64,000 nucleotides of DNA from Pseudarthrobacter defluvii (GCF_030816725.1 NZ_JAUSYG010000001.1:4464001-4528000), one strand, 5' to 3'. Positions 7,498 to 16,959 are shown, counted from the stretch's first letter. Numbers and translations are program-made. The notes: a model not told the origin generated them from the sequence alone.

Positions 7498-8616
7498 ATG
7501 ACTTCATCTGAAACCAGGGCGGGCGGAATTGCACCGCGCCCGGTGCTGGACCGGCTGCCCCGCTACGCCGCCGGAAAGCCGCCGGCGGTTGTCAGCGGAC
7601 TGGCCAGCTACAAGCTGTCTTCCAACGAAAACCCGCTCCCACCGATTCCGGCGGTGCTGGCCGCCATCGCCAACCAGGCAGACTTCAATCGGTATCCGGA
7701 TCCCCTGAGCAGCAAGCTCCGTGCGGCGCTTGCAGACTTTCTTGGCGTGCCTGCCGAGGACATCGTGACCGGAGCTGGAAGCCTGGGTGCGCTGAACCAG
7801 ATCCTTGCCGCCTTTGCCGGCCAGAACGAGGACGGCAAGGCAGACGAAGTCATCTATGCCTGGCGCTCCTTTGAGGCCTACCCGATCAGTGTGGGCCTGG
7901 CGGGCGCCGAGAGCGTGCAGGTTCCCGTCACCGCCGAGGGGCGGCACGACCTCGCAGCCATGGCCGCAGCCGTGACTGCCCGCACCAAAGTGGTCCTTCT
8001 CTGCACACCCAACAACCCCACTGGACCGGCCCTCACCGCGGCGGAAACCGAAGCCTTCATCCGGTCCGTCCCCGCCGACGTCGTGGTGGTCATCGATGAG
8101 GCTTACCAGGAGTTCGTCCGGGCCGAAGATGCGGTGGACGGAATCGGGCTTTACCGCAAATACCCAAACGTCGTGGTGCTTCGGACGTTCTCCAAGGCCC
8201 ACGGCCTGGCTGGGCTCCGGGTTGGCTACAGCGTCTCCCATCCGGAATTGACCCAATACCTTCGGGTGGCCGCCACGCCTTTCGCCGTCTCCCAAATAGC
8301 GGAAAAAGCGGCAATCGTCTCCCTTGAGAATTACGGCCAGGTTGTGGAAAGGGTACAAAGACTGGTGGATGAGCGGACGCGCGTCCAGGCCGGTCTCCGG
8401 GAACTCGGCTGGGCCGTTCCCGATGCCCAGGGCAACTTCGTCTGGCTCGCCCTCGGCGCCGAAAGTGCAGCGTTCGCCGAGTTTGCAGGCACCAGGGCGC
8501 TGTCTGTGCGGGCGTTCGCGGGGGAGGGCGTGAGGGTCAGCATCGGGGAACCCGAGGCGAACTCCCGATTCCTCCAGTTGTGTGCCGACTATACAAAGGC
8601 GCCGGCAACTTCCTAG
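7498..8616 (+). CDS. hisC: Histidinol-phosphate / aromatic aminotransferase, PLP-dependent
   Basis: This 372-aa fold-type I aminotransferase converts imidazole-acetol phosphate and glutamate to histidinol phosphate, or acts on aromatic 2-oxoacids. Visible features are the substrate motif KLSSNENPLPP, PNNPTGP (171-177), IDEAYQEF and the PLP-lysine in TFSKAHGLAGLRVGY (Lys233), ending with the phosphate-binding Arg region. No other his genes are near, so it may be the second hisC paralogue (often called pat) common in actinobacteria. The frame extends far upstream without a conserved sequence; the ATG at 7498 was chosen because the protein family starts there and TAGGCT lies 7 nt upstream, as for leaderless transcripts. 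Confidence 0.88.
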   Translation: MTSSETRAGGIAPRPVLDRLPRYAAGKPPAVVSGLASYKLSSNENPLPPIPAVLAAIANQADFNRYPDPLSSKLRAALADFLGVPAEDIVTGAGSLGALNQILAAFAGQNEDGKADEVIYAWRSFEAYPISVGLAGAESVQVPVTAEGRHDLAAMAAAVTARTKVVLLCTPNNPTGPALTAAETEAFIRSVPADVVVVIDEAYQEFVRAEDAVDGIGLYRKYPNVVVLRTFSKAHGLAGLRVGYSVSHPELTQYLRVAATPFAVSQIAEKAAIVSLENYGQVVERVQRLVDERTRVQAGLRELGWAVPDAQGNFVWLALGAESAAFAEFAGTRALSVRAFAGEGVRVSIGEPEANSRFLQLCADYTKAPATS

Positions 8617-8677
8617 CACTTAACAAGTAGCCCTCCCGCTACTTACCAAAGATAAAGTTAGGATCAGTAAGCCAATG

Positions 8678-8717
8678 TATATGCCGTAAAGGGAATGTAT
8701 TCCCGGTAAGGCATATA
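8678..8717. promoter_or_regulatory. 40-bp dyad operator upstream of the 2-oxoacid dehydrogenase operon
   Basis: TATATGCC (8678-8685) pairs with GGCATATA (8710-8717), and within it GGGAAT-GT-ATTCCC (8691-8704) shares the same centre at 8697.5. Over 19-bp half-sites 16 positions are symmetric. The dyad lies 50 bp before the E1alpha start, where a repressor or Lrp-like activator would control the operon. A separate 12-bp palindrome GCATCCGGATGC occupies 8737-8748. AAGGAG at 8756-8761 is the ribosome site, 5 nt before the ATG. Confidence 0.7.
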
Positions 8718-8766
8718 TCCTCACGACATCGCATTTGCATCCGGATGCGGCAAGCAAGGAGACGGT

Positions 8767-10000
8767 ATGGGCACTCATCTGCCTTCCACCGAGTTCGACG
8801 GAACAGCGGTAGACGACCAGCGGGAAGCCGATGCTGAGGCCGTCATGGGCGAGCCCCCTGCCCCGATGGTGCAGCTGCTCGGCCCTGACGGGAAGCTGGG
8901 GTCCGACGCGGTCTTCAGCGGCTACGCGGACAAACTCACCCCGGAGGACCTCCGCGGCCTCTACGCCGACATGGCCGCCATCCGCCGATTCGACGTCGAG
9001 GCCACCGCTCTCCAGCGCCAGGGGCAACTGGCCCTGTGGGTGCCGCTTACGGGCCAGGAGGCGGCGCAGATTGGCTCGGGCAGGGCCAGTCAGCCGCAGG
9101 ACTACATTTTCCCCACCTACCGGGAACACGGCGTTGCGCTGACCCGCAACGTGGACCTGGCCGAACTCCTGCGCCAGTTCCGGGGCGTTTCCAACGGTGG
9201 ATGGAACCCCAAGGACACCAACTTCCACCTGTACACCTTGGTCCTGGCCGCACAGACCCTCCACGCAGTGGGCTACGCGATGGGAATTCAGCGGGACCAG
9301 AAGTTCGCCGCCACGTCGGATGCAGGCGGCAGGCAGCCGGATGCCGCAGTCATCGCCTACTTCGGCGATGGCGCCAGCTCCGAAGGCGACGTCCATGAAT
9401 CCATGGTCTTTGCGTCCTCCTACAAGGCCCCCGTGGTGTTCTTCTGCCAGAACAACCACTGGGCCATCTCGGTGCCCACCAACGTCCAGGACCCGTGTGC
9501 CGCTTTCAAACCGGGCCAAGGGCTACGGGTTCCCCGGCATCCGGGTGGACGGAAATGACGTGATTGCCGTGCACGCCGTCACGGAGTGGGCGCTCGAGCA
9601 CGCCCGCCAGGGCAAGGGCCCGGTCCTGATCGAGGCGTTCACCTACCGGGTGGGGGCGCACACCACGGCAGACGATCCCACCAAGTACCGGCAGTCGGCG
9701 GAGGAAGACGCCTGGCGCGCCAAGGACCCGCTGGCGCGGCTGGAGAAGTACCTGCGTGCCGAAGGCCTGGCGGACGACGCCTACTTCGCCAAGGTCAAGA
9801 CCGACGGCGATGAGCTGGCCGCCTACGTCCGCCGCACCGCCCATGATCTTGAAAACCCGGATATCCGCCAGGCCTTCGCCAATGTCTATAGGGAGGCACA
9901 CCCGCTGGTGGCCGAGGAACTGGCGTGGTTCGAGGAATACAGCGCAGGATTCGCCGGCGACGAAGAATCCGCCGGGCAGGCAGCAAAGGCAGGCCACTGA
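8767..10000 (+). pseudogene. 2-oxoacid (pyruvate / branched-chain) dehydrogenase E1 alpha subunit, frameshifted
   Basis: E1alpha binds thiamine diphosphate and decarboxylates the 2-oxoacid. Residues 1-241 are intact and include the ThDP motif from GDGASSEGD (Gly200) to CQNNHWA. After NVQ at 9487-9489 one extra G (9489/9490) shifts the frame: as read, the chain ends at 263 aa after about 22 aberrant residues. Removing one G restores TRVPLSNRAKGYGFPGIRVD and a 410-aa protein that ends at 10000. The normal end retains family sequence (YRVGAHTTADDPTKYR). An AAGGAG site precedes the ATG. The stop overlaps the E1beta start (TGATG). Either a real lesion or a one-base sequence error; the rest of the operon looks intact. 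Confidence 0.9.
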
Positions 10001-10980
10001 TGACCACCATGACGATCGCGAAGGCCATCAACGAAGGCCTGCGCGCCACCCTGGCCGCCCACCCCAAATCGCTGCTGATGGGGGAGGACATCGGACCCCT
10101 GGGCGGCGTCTACCGGGTCACGGACGGGCTCATCGGCGAATTCGGCTCGGACCGGGTGGTGGACACCCCGCTGGCCGAGTCCGGCATCATCGGCACCGCC
10201 ATAGGCCTTGCCCTGCGGGGGTACAGCCCGGTCTGTGAAATCCAGTTCGACGGGTTCGTCTTCCCCGGCTTCAACCAGATCACCACCCAGCTCGCCAAAA
10301 TCCATTCGCGCAGCAGCGGCAACCTCAGCGTGCCCGTGGTCATCCGCATTCCGTACGGCGGCGGGATCGGCTCCATTGAACACCACTCCGAATCCCCGGA
10401 GGCTCTGTTCGCCCACACCGCTGGTCTGCGCATCATCACACCGTCCAACCCCCATGACGCCTACTGGATGATCCAGCAGGCCGTGGAGTGCCAGGACCCC
10501 GTCATCATTTTCGAACCCAAGCGCCGCTACTGGCTCAAGGGCGACGTTGACATTGACGCGGCCGGGCCGTCGGAGGATCCGTTCAAGGCCCACGTGCTCC
10601 GCGAAGGGGCAGACGCCACCATCGTGGCCTACGGACCGCTGGTTCCCGTGGCGTTGGCGGCCGCCAACGCGGCGGAGGAGGATGGCAGGAGCGTCGAGGT
10701 CATCGACCTCCGTTCGATTTCCCCGATCGACTTCGACACCGTCACCGCTTCCGTTCAAAAGACCGGCCGGTTGATCGTGACGCACGAGGCCCCCACGTTC
10801 GGCGGAATCGGCGGCGAGATCGCAGCCCGGATCAGCGAGCGGGCGTTCCACTCGCTCGAATCCCCGGTGATCCGCGTGGGCGGATTCCACATGCCCTACC
10901 CCGTTGCCAAGGTGGAGGAAGACTACCTTCCGGACATCGACCGCATCCTGGAGGCGCTGGACCGCGCCCTCTCCTACTGA
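10000..10980 (+). CDS. 2-oxoacid dehydrogenase E1 beta subunit
   Basis: The 326-aa protein is the partner of E1alpha in an alpha2beta2 heterotetramer. It has [18 protein letters not shown], the [18 protein letters not shown] region that contacts ThDP, and the C-terminal transketolase domain ([25 protein letters not shown]). The sequence resembles branched-chain or acetoin/pyruvate-type E1beta. The start ATG at 10000 is in the TGATG overlap with E1alpha; a further in-frame ATG at 10009 is possible. Translation is probably coupled to E1alpha, so the upstream frameshift could reduce its expression. Confidence 0.93.
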   Translation: MTTMTIAKAINEGLRATLAAHPKSLLMGEDIGPLGGVYRVTDGLIGEFGSDRVVDTPLAESGIIGTAIGLALRGYSPVCEIQFDGFVFPGFNQITTQLAKIHSRSSGNLSVPVVIRIPYGGGIGSIEHHSESPEALFAHTAGLRIITPSNPHDAYWMIQQAVECQDPVIIFEPKRRYWLKGDVDIDAAGPSEDPFKAHVLREGADATIVAYGPLVPVALAAANAAEEDGRSVEVIDLRSISPIDFDTVTASVQKTGRLIVTHEAPTFGGIGGEIAARISERAFHSLESPVIRVGGFHMPYPVAKVEEDYLPDIDRILEALDRALSY

Positions 10981-10987
10981 GGACACC

Positions 10988-12472
10988 ATGACCCTGAACA
11001 AGTTCAACCTGCCCGACGTCGGCGAGGGCCTCACCGAGGCGGAAATCGTCTCCTGGAAGGTCAAGCCGGGCGACGCCGTAGCGATCAACGACGTCATCTG
11101 CGAGATCGAAACCGCAAAGTCGATCGTGGAACTGCCGTCCCCGTATGCCGGGACCGTCACCGAACTCCTGGTGCAGGAAGGGGTGACTGTCGACGTCGGG
11201 ACCGCCATCATCAGCGTCAGCGACGAAGTTTCCGGGGACCCCACTCCCGCAGACGTCCGCGCACCGGAGGCGCCCGTGAAGCCAGTGCAAGCGATGCAGC
11301 CGCTCTACGGAAAGCTTTCTGAGGATGCGGCAGGGGACGGGACGGTCGACGGCGGCACTGGCGGCGGTGCCCCGGCCGGCGGTCCGCTGGTGGGTTCCGG
11401 TCCCAAGGCCGACGCCGTCAAGCGGCGCCCGCGCAAGACCTCACCGGCCGCTGCCGTAACGGTCAACGCCCCGGAGGTTGAGCCGGTGCAGCCGCTCAGC
11501 CCGGCGGAGGTGTCCGCCGCGGCACCTGCCGCCGTCGACAACCGGCCAACCCTTAGCGGCACCATCACCGGGCTGGTCAACCGGGTCCTGGCCAAGCCCC
11601 CTGTCCGCAAGATCGCCCGCGACCTGGGCATTGACCTGGCCGACGTCGTGGCCACCGGTTCCCGGGGCGAGGTAACGCGCGAGGACCTGGTGAGCTACCA
11701 GGCGCAGCGCGACGCCGAGCTGGACAAGGCGGACGGCTTCTGGGGCAAGGCAGGGAAACCGCAGGACCAGCGCGTGGAGCGGATTCCGGTCAAGGGCGTC
11801 CGCAAGGCAACGGCCAAGGCGATGGTGGAATCGGCGTTCGCAGCACCGCATGTCAGCATCTTCGTGGATGTTGACGCCAGCCGCACCATGGAATTCGTCA
11901 AGCGGCTCAAGGCCTCCCGGGACTTCGAGGGCATCAAGGTCTCACCGCTCCTCATCCTGGCCAAGGCCGTTATCTGGGCGGCCGCCCGGAACCCCAGCGT
12001 GAACGCCGCCTGGGTGGACAACGGAGACGGGTCCGCAGAGATCCAGGTCAAGCACTTCATGAACCTGGGCATCGCCGCGGCCACCCCGCGCGGCCTCATG
12101 GTGCCCAACATCAAGAACGCCCAGGACCTGTCGCTCAAGGAACTCGCCCTGGCCCTGAACAACCTGGCCACCACCGCCCGTGCCGGGAAGACCCAGCCGG
12201 CGGAGATGCAGGGCGGCACGCTCACCATCACCAATATCGGCGCCCTTGGCATCGACACGGGTACCCCGATCATCAACCCGGGCGAAGTGGCCATCGTGGC
12301 CTTCGGAACCATCAAGCAAAAGCCCTGGGTCCTTGACGGTGAGGTGATTCCCCGGTGGATAACCACGCTGGGAGGATCCTTCGACCACCGCGTGGTGGAC
12401 GGTGACTTGTCCGCCCGCTTCATGGCCGACGTCGCGGCCATCCTGGAAGAGCCTGCGCTCCTCCTGGACTAG
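10988..12472 (+). CDS. Dihydrolipoamide acyltransferase E2 component
   Basis: The 494-aa E2 carries one N-terminal lipoyl domain with the lipoylated Lys44 in [16 protein letters not shown], an Ala/Pro-rich linker, a peripheral-subunit-binding domain ([20 protein letters not shown]), a second linker and the C-terminal acyltransferase domain ending FDHRVVDGD with catalytic His467 and Asp471. It transfers the acyl group from E1 to CoA and forms the core of the complex. It starts 7 nt after E1beta. No E3 (lipoamide dehydrogenase) gene is in view, so E3 must be encoded elsewhere. Single lipoyl domain and operon type favour a branched-chain-type complex, but pyruvate cannot be excluded. Confidence 0.93.
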   Translation: MTLNKFNLPDVGEGLTEAEIVSWKVKPGDAVAINDVICEIETAKSIVELPSPYAGTVTELLVQEGVTVDVGTAIISVSDEVSGDPTPADVRAPEAPVKPVQAMQPLYGKLSEDAAGDGTVDGGTGGGAPAGGPLVGSGPKADAVKRRPRKTSPAAAVTVNAPEVEPVQPLSPAEVSAAAPAAVDNRPTLSGTITGLVNRVLAKPPVRKIARDLGIDLADVVATGSRGEVTREDLVSYQAQRDAELDKADGFWGKAGKPQDQRVERIPVKGVRKATAKAMVESAFAAPHVSIFVDVDASRTMEFVKRLKASRDFEGIKVSPLLILAKAVIWAAARNPSVNAAWVDNGDGSAEIQVKHFMNLGIAAATPRGLMVPNIKNAQDLSLKELALALNNLATTARAGKTQPAEMQGGTLTITNIGALGIDTGTPIINPGEVAIVAFGTIKQKPWVLDGEVIPRWITTLGGSFDHRVVDGDLSARFMADVAAILEEPALLLD

Positions 12473-12477
12473 GCGGC

Positions 12478-13107
12478 GTGGAACAGGGAGTGGCGGTAAG
12501 CAGCGGGACCATCCGGATTAAAAACCGTACTGCCAGGTGGCTGACGGAGGTCCTCCAGCCGCCGGTGGTGGTTTCCCTCCAGCTGCTGCTCAGTCCGCTC
12601 CCGGAGGCGGGCTTCCCGCGGAGCATCGGCTACGGTGCGCTGGCGGCCCTCTTTGTGTGCGTGCTTCCGCTGGTGGTGCTGCTGGTCCTGGTCCGGCTGG
12701 GGAAGGTGACGGACCACCACGTCAGTGACCGGAAGCAGCGGGCGCCTGTGCTCCTGATGGCGCTGGGCTGCATCGCCGTGGGCCTGCTGGTGCTCAACGC
12801 CGTGGACACGCCGCCGAGTGTGGTGGCCATGGTCCTGGCGGTGGTGGGCGGTGTCGCCGTGCTGGCCGCGGTCAGCCCATTCTGGAAGATGAGCGGGCAC
12901 GCCGCCGCTATGTCCTGCGCCGCCGTCGTATACGTCCTGATGCTGGGCCCGGCGTGGGCGCCGCTGCTGCTCCTGGCTCCAGCGGTCAGCTGGTCGCGCG
13001 TGGTCCTGAGGGCGCACTCGCTGGCGCAGGTGGTGGCCGGTTCGCTCTTCGGCGGCGTGGTGATGGCCGGAATGTGGTGGCTGTTGCAGGGCTGGCTGGT
13101 GCGCTGA
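12478..13107 (+). CDS. PAP2-family membrane phosphatase-like protein
   Basis: The 209-aa protein has about six hydrophobic helices. PAP2 motif 1 is present as DRKQRAP and motif 2 as KMSGH; motif 3 is SRVVLRAHSLAQ, with Gln where the canonical motif has Asp. That replacement recurs in actinobacterial relatives. The family removes phosphate from lipid pyrophosphates at the membrane. The GTG start at 12478 follows the E2 stop by 5 bp, with AGGCGG upstream, so it is co-transcribed with the dehydrogenase operon although no functional link is obvious. Confidence 0.75.
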   Translation: MEQGVAVSSGTIRIKNRTARWLTEVLQPPVVVSLQLLLSPLPEAGFPRSIGYGALAALFVCVLPLVVLLVLVRLGKVTDHHVSDRKQRAPVLLMALGCIAVGLLVLNAVDTPPSVVAMVLAVVGGVAVLAAVSPFWKMSGHAAAMSCAAVVYVLMLGPAWAPLLLLAPAVSWSRVVLRAHSLAQVVAGSLFGGVVMAGMWWLLQGWLVR

Positions 13108-13146
13108 AGCCCCAGTCCGGCACCCCGCGTGCCTGGCTTGCCGGCT

Positions 13147-13521
13147 TTAGTAAGCGTTGTACGCGGTCAGGGCGTCAAGCACCGCCGGATCAGCGGTGGC
13201 TCCCAGGGCTACCGCGGCGCCAGTCATCAGGACCGCCATCAGGGCGGCCATGCCGGCCCAGGCGCTCAGCAGTTTCCAGTCCTCACGCAGGACGCTGCGC
13301 ACGGTCTGGGGCAGCTGGAGATTTGGAGTGATGAGGTTCGGTGCGCTGTCCAGGCTGCCGTCGTCCAGCAGTGCAACCACCCTGTCGTTACTGCGGTCCA
13401 CCCGCATGGAGCTGATGTGGTTGCCGTGGCGGGCCAGGAGGATGTCGTGGCCAACAAGCTGGCGGCGCTGCAAAGTAATCAAGGGGAGCCCTTCGCTCGG
13501 GGTGGATTCGTCAGTGTCCAC
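13147..13521 (-). CDS. Small single-pass membrane protein of unknown function
   Basis: A GTG start at 13521 gives 124 aa. The first ~85 residues are hydrophilic and include HGNHISSMRVDRSNDRVVAL, and a hydrophobic helix follows (WAGMAALMAVLMTGAAVALG) with a short tail. The frame stays open upstream but sequence above GTG lacks plausible coding character. No family is recognised. It lies downstream of the universal stress protein gene on the same strand, separated by a strong hairpin at 13589-13630. Confidence 0.5.
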   Translation of the reverse strand: MDTDESTPSEGLPLITLQRRQLVGHDILLARHGNHISSMRVDRSNDRVVALLDDGSLDSAPNLITPNLQLPQTVRSVLREDWKLLSAWAGMAALMAVLMTGAAVALGATADPAVLDALTAYNAY

Positions 13522-13588
13522 GCCTTTGGGGGCCCATCCAATTTTATCGTTGCGAATGCAGCTGAAACGGTGATAGGGCGGTGAGAAC

Positions 13589-13630
13589 GGACACCCCCTG
13601 CAGCGATCTCCGCCACCGCAGGGGGTGTCC
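13589..13630 (-). terminator. Hairpin terminator after the universal stress protein gene
   Basis: A perfect 13-bp GC-rich stem, GGACACCCCCTGC (13589-13601) with GCAGGGGGTGTCC (13618-13630), closes a 16-nt loop 24 bp after the Usp stop. There is no long T-tract on the minus strand. Confidence 0.7.
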
Positions 13631-13654
13631 TGGGTTACGTCCGCCGGTTGCGCC

Positions 13655-14083
13655 TCAGTCGGCGTCGTAGGTGTTGGCGATGTACACGTCGCACGGGGCG
13701 TTGTGGGCCACGCTGTTGGCCACGCTTCCAAGCACCCGCCCGATGCCGTGCATGCGCCGGTTTCCCACCACGATGACCCGTGCGTCCATGCGCACGGCCT
13801 CCTTGATGAGGGCATCGGCGGGGCGTCCGCGCGCCGCTGAATACGTGACGGCCACGTCGCGCCCCAGCGATTCCGCCACCGTCCGCGCCACCTGCTCCGC
13901 GGCGTCCGCATCCGAGACGATCCACCGGTCGCTGCCGCTGCCGAACACTTCGGTCCGGTCGCTGTCGAAGGCCGACACAACGTGCAGCGAAGCGCCCAGC
14001 CCTGCAGCCAGGTTCCTGGCCGATTCGGCTGCCCGCTTCGCGGTCTCACTGCCGTCAACACCTACAACGATGATTCCACCCAT
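13655..14083 (-). CDS. Universal stress protein, UspA family
   Basis: The 142-aa protein has one Usp domain: N-terminal IIVVGVDGSETAKRA and the ATP-binding G-2x-G-9x-G-S/N pattern near the C-terminus (VGNRRMHGIGRVLGSVANSV). Such proteins bind ATP in the cytoplasm and are induced under stress. Two ATGs are close; the one at 14083 is preferred because AAAGGAG sits 7 nt upstream, while the ATG at 14089 is only one base from that site. A hairpin terminator follows. Confidence 0.92.
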   Translation of the reverse strand: MGGIIVVGVDGSETAKRAAESARNLAAGLGASLHVVSAFDSDRTEVFGSGSDRWIVSDADAAEQVARTVAESLGRDVAVTYSAARGRPADALIKEAVRMDARVIVVGNRRMHGIGRVLGSVANSVAHNAPCDVYIANTYDAD

Positions 14084-14127
14084 ATGCATGCTCCTTTGCT
14101 CGGTTTACGGCTTCCGTGTGGCTTACG

Positions 14128-15420
14128 CTACAGCGCGGCGATGGCTTCCTGCAGCACCGGCGCCAGCCTGCGCACTCCCTCGGCAATGGCGTCGGGAGGC
14201 ACGGCGCTGAAGGCGAGCCTTAGTTTGTTGGACGGCTCGTCCGACGGCGTGAAGGCGGCTCCCGGGATAAACACGACTCCGGCGTCGATCGCCCTGTGCA
14301 GCAGCGGGTAGGTGTCGACGCCCTCGGGCAGGGTCACCCAGACGAAGAAGCCGCCCTGCGGGCTGGTCCAGGTGGTTCCGGCGGGCATGTATTCCTTGAG
14401 CGCGGCCAACATGGCCCGGCACCTTTCGGCGTACAGCCCGCGATAAGTCTCGATCTGCCCTTTCCAGTCGTACTCGCTGAGGTAGGCCGACACCAGCATC
14501 TGGTTCAGGGCGGGAGGACAGAGCGTCACCGACTCAGCCGCGAGGTAGTAGCGGCGCTGCAGGTGCTCCGGAACCAAGGCCCAGCCGATCCGGAGGCCGG
14601 GAGCGAAGATCTTGGAAAAGGAGCCCAGGTAGATCACGTCGTCAGGATTGGCTGCGCGCAGCGGAGCCAGGGGTTCCCCCTCGAAGCGAAGCAGGCCGTA
14701 GGGGTTGTCCTCCAGCACCAAAATATTCGCCCTCCGGCATATGTCCACCACCTGCTGCCTGCGTTCCTTGGCGAGGGTGATGCCGGACGGGTTGTTGAAG
14801 TTGGGAATGGTGTACAGGAACTTGATGCTCCTGCCCGCGAGTTGCAGGGCCGCGATGCGGGCCTCCAGCAGCTCGGGAACCAGGCCGTACTGGTCCATCT
14901 CCACGGTCTCCACCTGGACCTGGTAAGCCTCGAAAGTGTTCAATGCGCCCACATACGTGGGGTCCTCCACCAGCACCACGTCGCCGGGATTGCAGAAGAG
15001 CTTCGTGGCAACATCCTGCGCAGATTGGGAACCCGCAGTGATCACCACGTTGCGGGGGTGGGCATCCAGGATGCCCTCGGCGGCCATGACCTCACAGATC
15101 TGCGCGCGCAGTTCCTCGGTTCCCTGCCCGGCGCCGTACTGCAGGGCACTCAGGCCGTCCTCGGCGATGATCTTCGCAGCCGTCGCCGCCAGCCGGTCGA
15201 GGGGAAGCGATTGCAGGTACGGGCTTCCCCCGGCCAGTGACACCAGGCCGGGGCGCAGGGAAATATCGAAGACGTCGCGCACGGCCGACTGGTGGATGTT
15301 GGCCGCGCGCTCGGAGAAGAGCTCCTCATGGCGGTGCGCCGAGGTGGCGGCACGCTCGATCGCATCGATGGCCTCCGCCGGCAGCGTGCCTGCCGAAGCG
15401 TCAAGTGTTTCGTGGGTCAC
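14128..15420 (-). CDS. PLP-dependent aminotransferase (2-aminoadipate / LysN-like)
   Basis: This 430-aa fold-type I aminotransferase has ITAGSQSAQD, YTIPNFNNPSGITL and the PLP-lysine in LGSFSKIFAPGLRIGWAL (Lys270). It resembles the MocR C-terminal domain and LysN-type enzymes, which transaminate 2-aminoadipate, aromatic or branched amino acids, but it has no N-terminal GntR domain. Substrate is not settled. The GTG start has a TATCCT hexamer 6 nt upstream (AGGATA at 15427-15432 on the plus strand), the pattern for a leaderless transcript. It precedes the usp gene on the same strand by 44 bp. Confidence 0.85.
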   Translation of the reverse strand: MTHETLDASAGTLPAEAIDAIERAATSAHRHEELFSERAANIHQSAVRDVFDISLRPGLVSLAGGSPYLQSLPLDRLAATAAKIIAEDGLSALQYGAGQGTEELRAQICEVMAAEGILDAHPRNVVITAGSQSAQDVATKLFCNPGDVVLVEDPTYVGALNTFEAYQVQVETVEMDQYGLVPELLEARIAALQLAGRSIKFLYTIPNFNNPSGITLAKERRQQVVDICRRANILVLEDNPYGLLRFEGEPLAPLRAANPDDVIYLGSFSKIFAPGLRIGWALVPEHLQRRYYLAAESVTLCPPALNQMLVSAYLSEYDWKGQIETYRGLYAERCRAMLAALKEYMPAGTTWTSPQGGFFVWVTLPEGVDTYPLLHRAIDAGVVFIPGAAFTPSDEPSNKLRLAFSAVPPDAIAEGVRRLAPVLQEAIAAL

Positions 15421-15485
15421 AGTGTCAGGATACAGTCCGCTGTTGCTCTCAAAGCAACGGCTGTTGATTGCTGATTCACCCGCTC

Positions 15486-16127
15486 CTACCTCAGCTTCAG
15501 GTAATCTGCCAAGCTTTCGCCGTTGATATAGATCGCAGCCTTGACGGCGCCCACGGCCTCCAGGGCTGTTTGGGTGAGCTGGGCCTCCACGCGGGGAAGA
15601 TCGCAGGCACCGCCGGGATTGAGGGTGCCTGCCAGATAGACCGTGACCGTAGTACCGTCAAAACTGCCGGACAGGAACCTCAAGCGGGAGGTGCCAAGCG
15701 CGTTGTACAGGTTCTCTGGCTGGCCCCCTCCGTCCAGGAGGGCGCTGACCGCGGCCTTAAGCCTGGCGTCCCCCGCCCCGCCGGCCCGGGCCGCGCCGAC
15801 CAGGCTGTCATTGCAGCCAAAGCGGACGCCGTGCCTGCCGCCGTCGTCCACCAACACGAAGTACGCCGTGACGGGCGCGGCTGTAGCCTCGGTGCTGCTG
15901 CCCGGGAGCGGGGAAGCCCCCACCGCGGCGCCCCCCGCTTCAGTACCGGAAGTTGTGGCGGGCAGGAGGGCCAGTGGGGCGGCGCTGGACCCGGGGCCAC
16001 CTTGTGCGGGCAGGGGTGGATCTGTCAGCGGGAGCTGGCTGCTGCATCCGGCCAGCAGCAGGGCCAGGCAGCCCGCAGCCGCCATGGCGCTGGGCCCGCA
16101 GCGGTCCGAGCGTCTTTTTTCTGCCAT
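15486..16127 (-). CDS. GerMN-domain lipoprotein
   Basis: The 213-aa protein begins with a lipoprotein signal peptide ending in LALLLAGCSS, placing the lipidated Cys about 25 residues in. A Thr/Ala/Pro linker follows, then a ~120-residue GerMN-like domain (sporulation/germination GerM fold) with FDGTTVTVYLAGTLNPGG near the end. Such lipoproteins sit on the outer face of the membrane; their role in non-sporulating actinobacteria is unknown. The frame is open to 16202, but 16127 starts directly before the signal peptide and is preferred. It lies 65 bp upstream of the aminotransferase gene on the same strand. Confidence 0.75.
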   Translation of the reverse strand: MAEKRRSDRCGPSAMAAAGCLALLLAGCSSQLPLTDPPLPAQGGPGSSAAPLALLPATTSGTEAGGAAVGASPLPGSSTEATAAPVTAYFVLVDDGGRHGVRFGCNDSLVGAARAGGAGDARLKAAVSALLDGGGQPENLYNALGTSRLRFLSGSFDGTTVTVYLAGTLNPGGACDLPRVEAQLTQTALEAVGAVKAAIYINGESLADYLKLR

Positions 16128-16258
16128 GGGGCACCGCAATCCGATCCGGTAGTTCCAGTGGATTAACGCTACGGCTGCCTCCCGCGCCGCGGATGTCCGC
16201 AAGGTACCGGTTGGGACAAGAGTTGGTCACGGCATTCCAGGAACGCTCTTAAGCAGCC

Positions 16259-16291
16259 AATGCCCGGCACGCTTAGGGCGTACCGGGCATT
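16259..16291 (-). terminator. Terminator of the FMN reductase gene
   Basis: AATGCCCGG (16259-16267) pairs with CCGGGCATT (16283-16291), with a further ACGC/GCGT pairing in the loop. It lies 18 bp after the reductase stop on the minus strand. Confidence 0.7.
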
Positions 16292-16308
16292 GCGTGCTGC
16301 GGGAGCGG

Positions 16309-16866
16309 CTAGGCGGCCGGTGCGGCTGCGGTCAGGACGTCGAAAACGCCCTTGATCTGCTCCACGACATCGGCGTCATCCTTCGGGTGGACTTCGGCGA
16401 AGCGCACCATGGAGCCGGGAACGGCGAGCTTGACGTCTTCCAGAACCTTGGCGCCGGCGATCCCTGCCGCCTTGCGTGCCTCATCCTGGGCCCACACGCC
16501 GCCGTACTGGCCAAAAGCGGTGCCGACGACGGCGGTCGGCTTGCCGGCGAGGGCGCCGGCACCGAAGGGGCGGGACAGCCAGTCGATGGCGTTCTTCAGG
16601 GCGGCCGGGACGGTGCCGTTGTGCTCGGGGGTGACCAGCAGGACGGTGTCGGCCTCTTCGGCTGCGGCGCGCAGCGCCGCCGCGGCGGCCGGGACCTTGC
16701 CTTCGACGTCGATGTCCTCGTTGTAGAACGGGATGTTGCCCAGGCTTTCGTGGATCACTACATCCACCTGCTCCGGCGCGTTGAGCTGGATGGCTTCGGC
16801 CAGCTTCTGGTTGGTGGATTCGGTGCGGAGGCTGCCGACGAGGGTCAGTACGGTGCTCTTGGTCAT
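16309..16866 (-). CDS. NAD(P)H-dependent FMN reductase
   Basis: The 185-aa flavodoxin-like protein has GSLRTESTNQKLA, the FMN phosphate-binding loop, and TPEHNGTVPAALKNAIDWLSRP, which is typical of NADPH-dependent FMN reductases/quinone reductases. These cytoplasmic dimers reduce flavins, quinones or azo/nitro compounds. It is divergent from a TetR regulator; a perfect 14-bp palindrome lies in the shared promoter region, so it is probably derepressed by a toxic or redox-active ligand. A good terminator follows. Confidence 0.9.
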   Translation of the reverse strand: MTKSTVLTLVGSLRTESTNQKLAEAIQLNAPEQVDVVIHESLGNIPFYNEDIDVEGKVPAAAAALRAAAEEADTVLLVTPEHNGTVPAALKNAIDWLSRPFGAGALAGKPTAVVGTAFGQYGGVWAQDEARKAAGIAGAKVLEDVKLAVPGSMVRFAEVHPKDDADVVEQIKGVFDVLTAAAPAA

Positions 16867-16945
16867 GGGAACTCCTGGCTAGGGGCACGGCGGGGGCCGT
16901 GTGCGGTCATACTTCAGGCTCGGGGAGCCTTTCACCCAGACTAAA

Positions 16946-16959
16946 CGGACCGCGGTCCG
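16946..16959. promoter_or_regulatory. TetR-type palindromic operator between reductase and regulator
   Basis: CGGACCGCGGTCCG is a perfect 14-bp palindrome, 80 bp before the reductase start and 30 bp before the TetR start. TACACT (16977-16982) is the probable -10 box of the regulator gene, 6 nt before its GTG, so a bound dimer would sit over or near the -35 region. Confidence 0.75.

Noticed and set aside
9470..9510. Programmed frameshift in E1alpha
   Set aside because: No slippery heptamer or downstream structure; a single inserted G is the simpler explanation.
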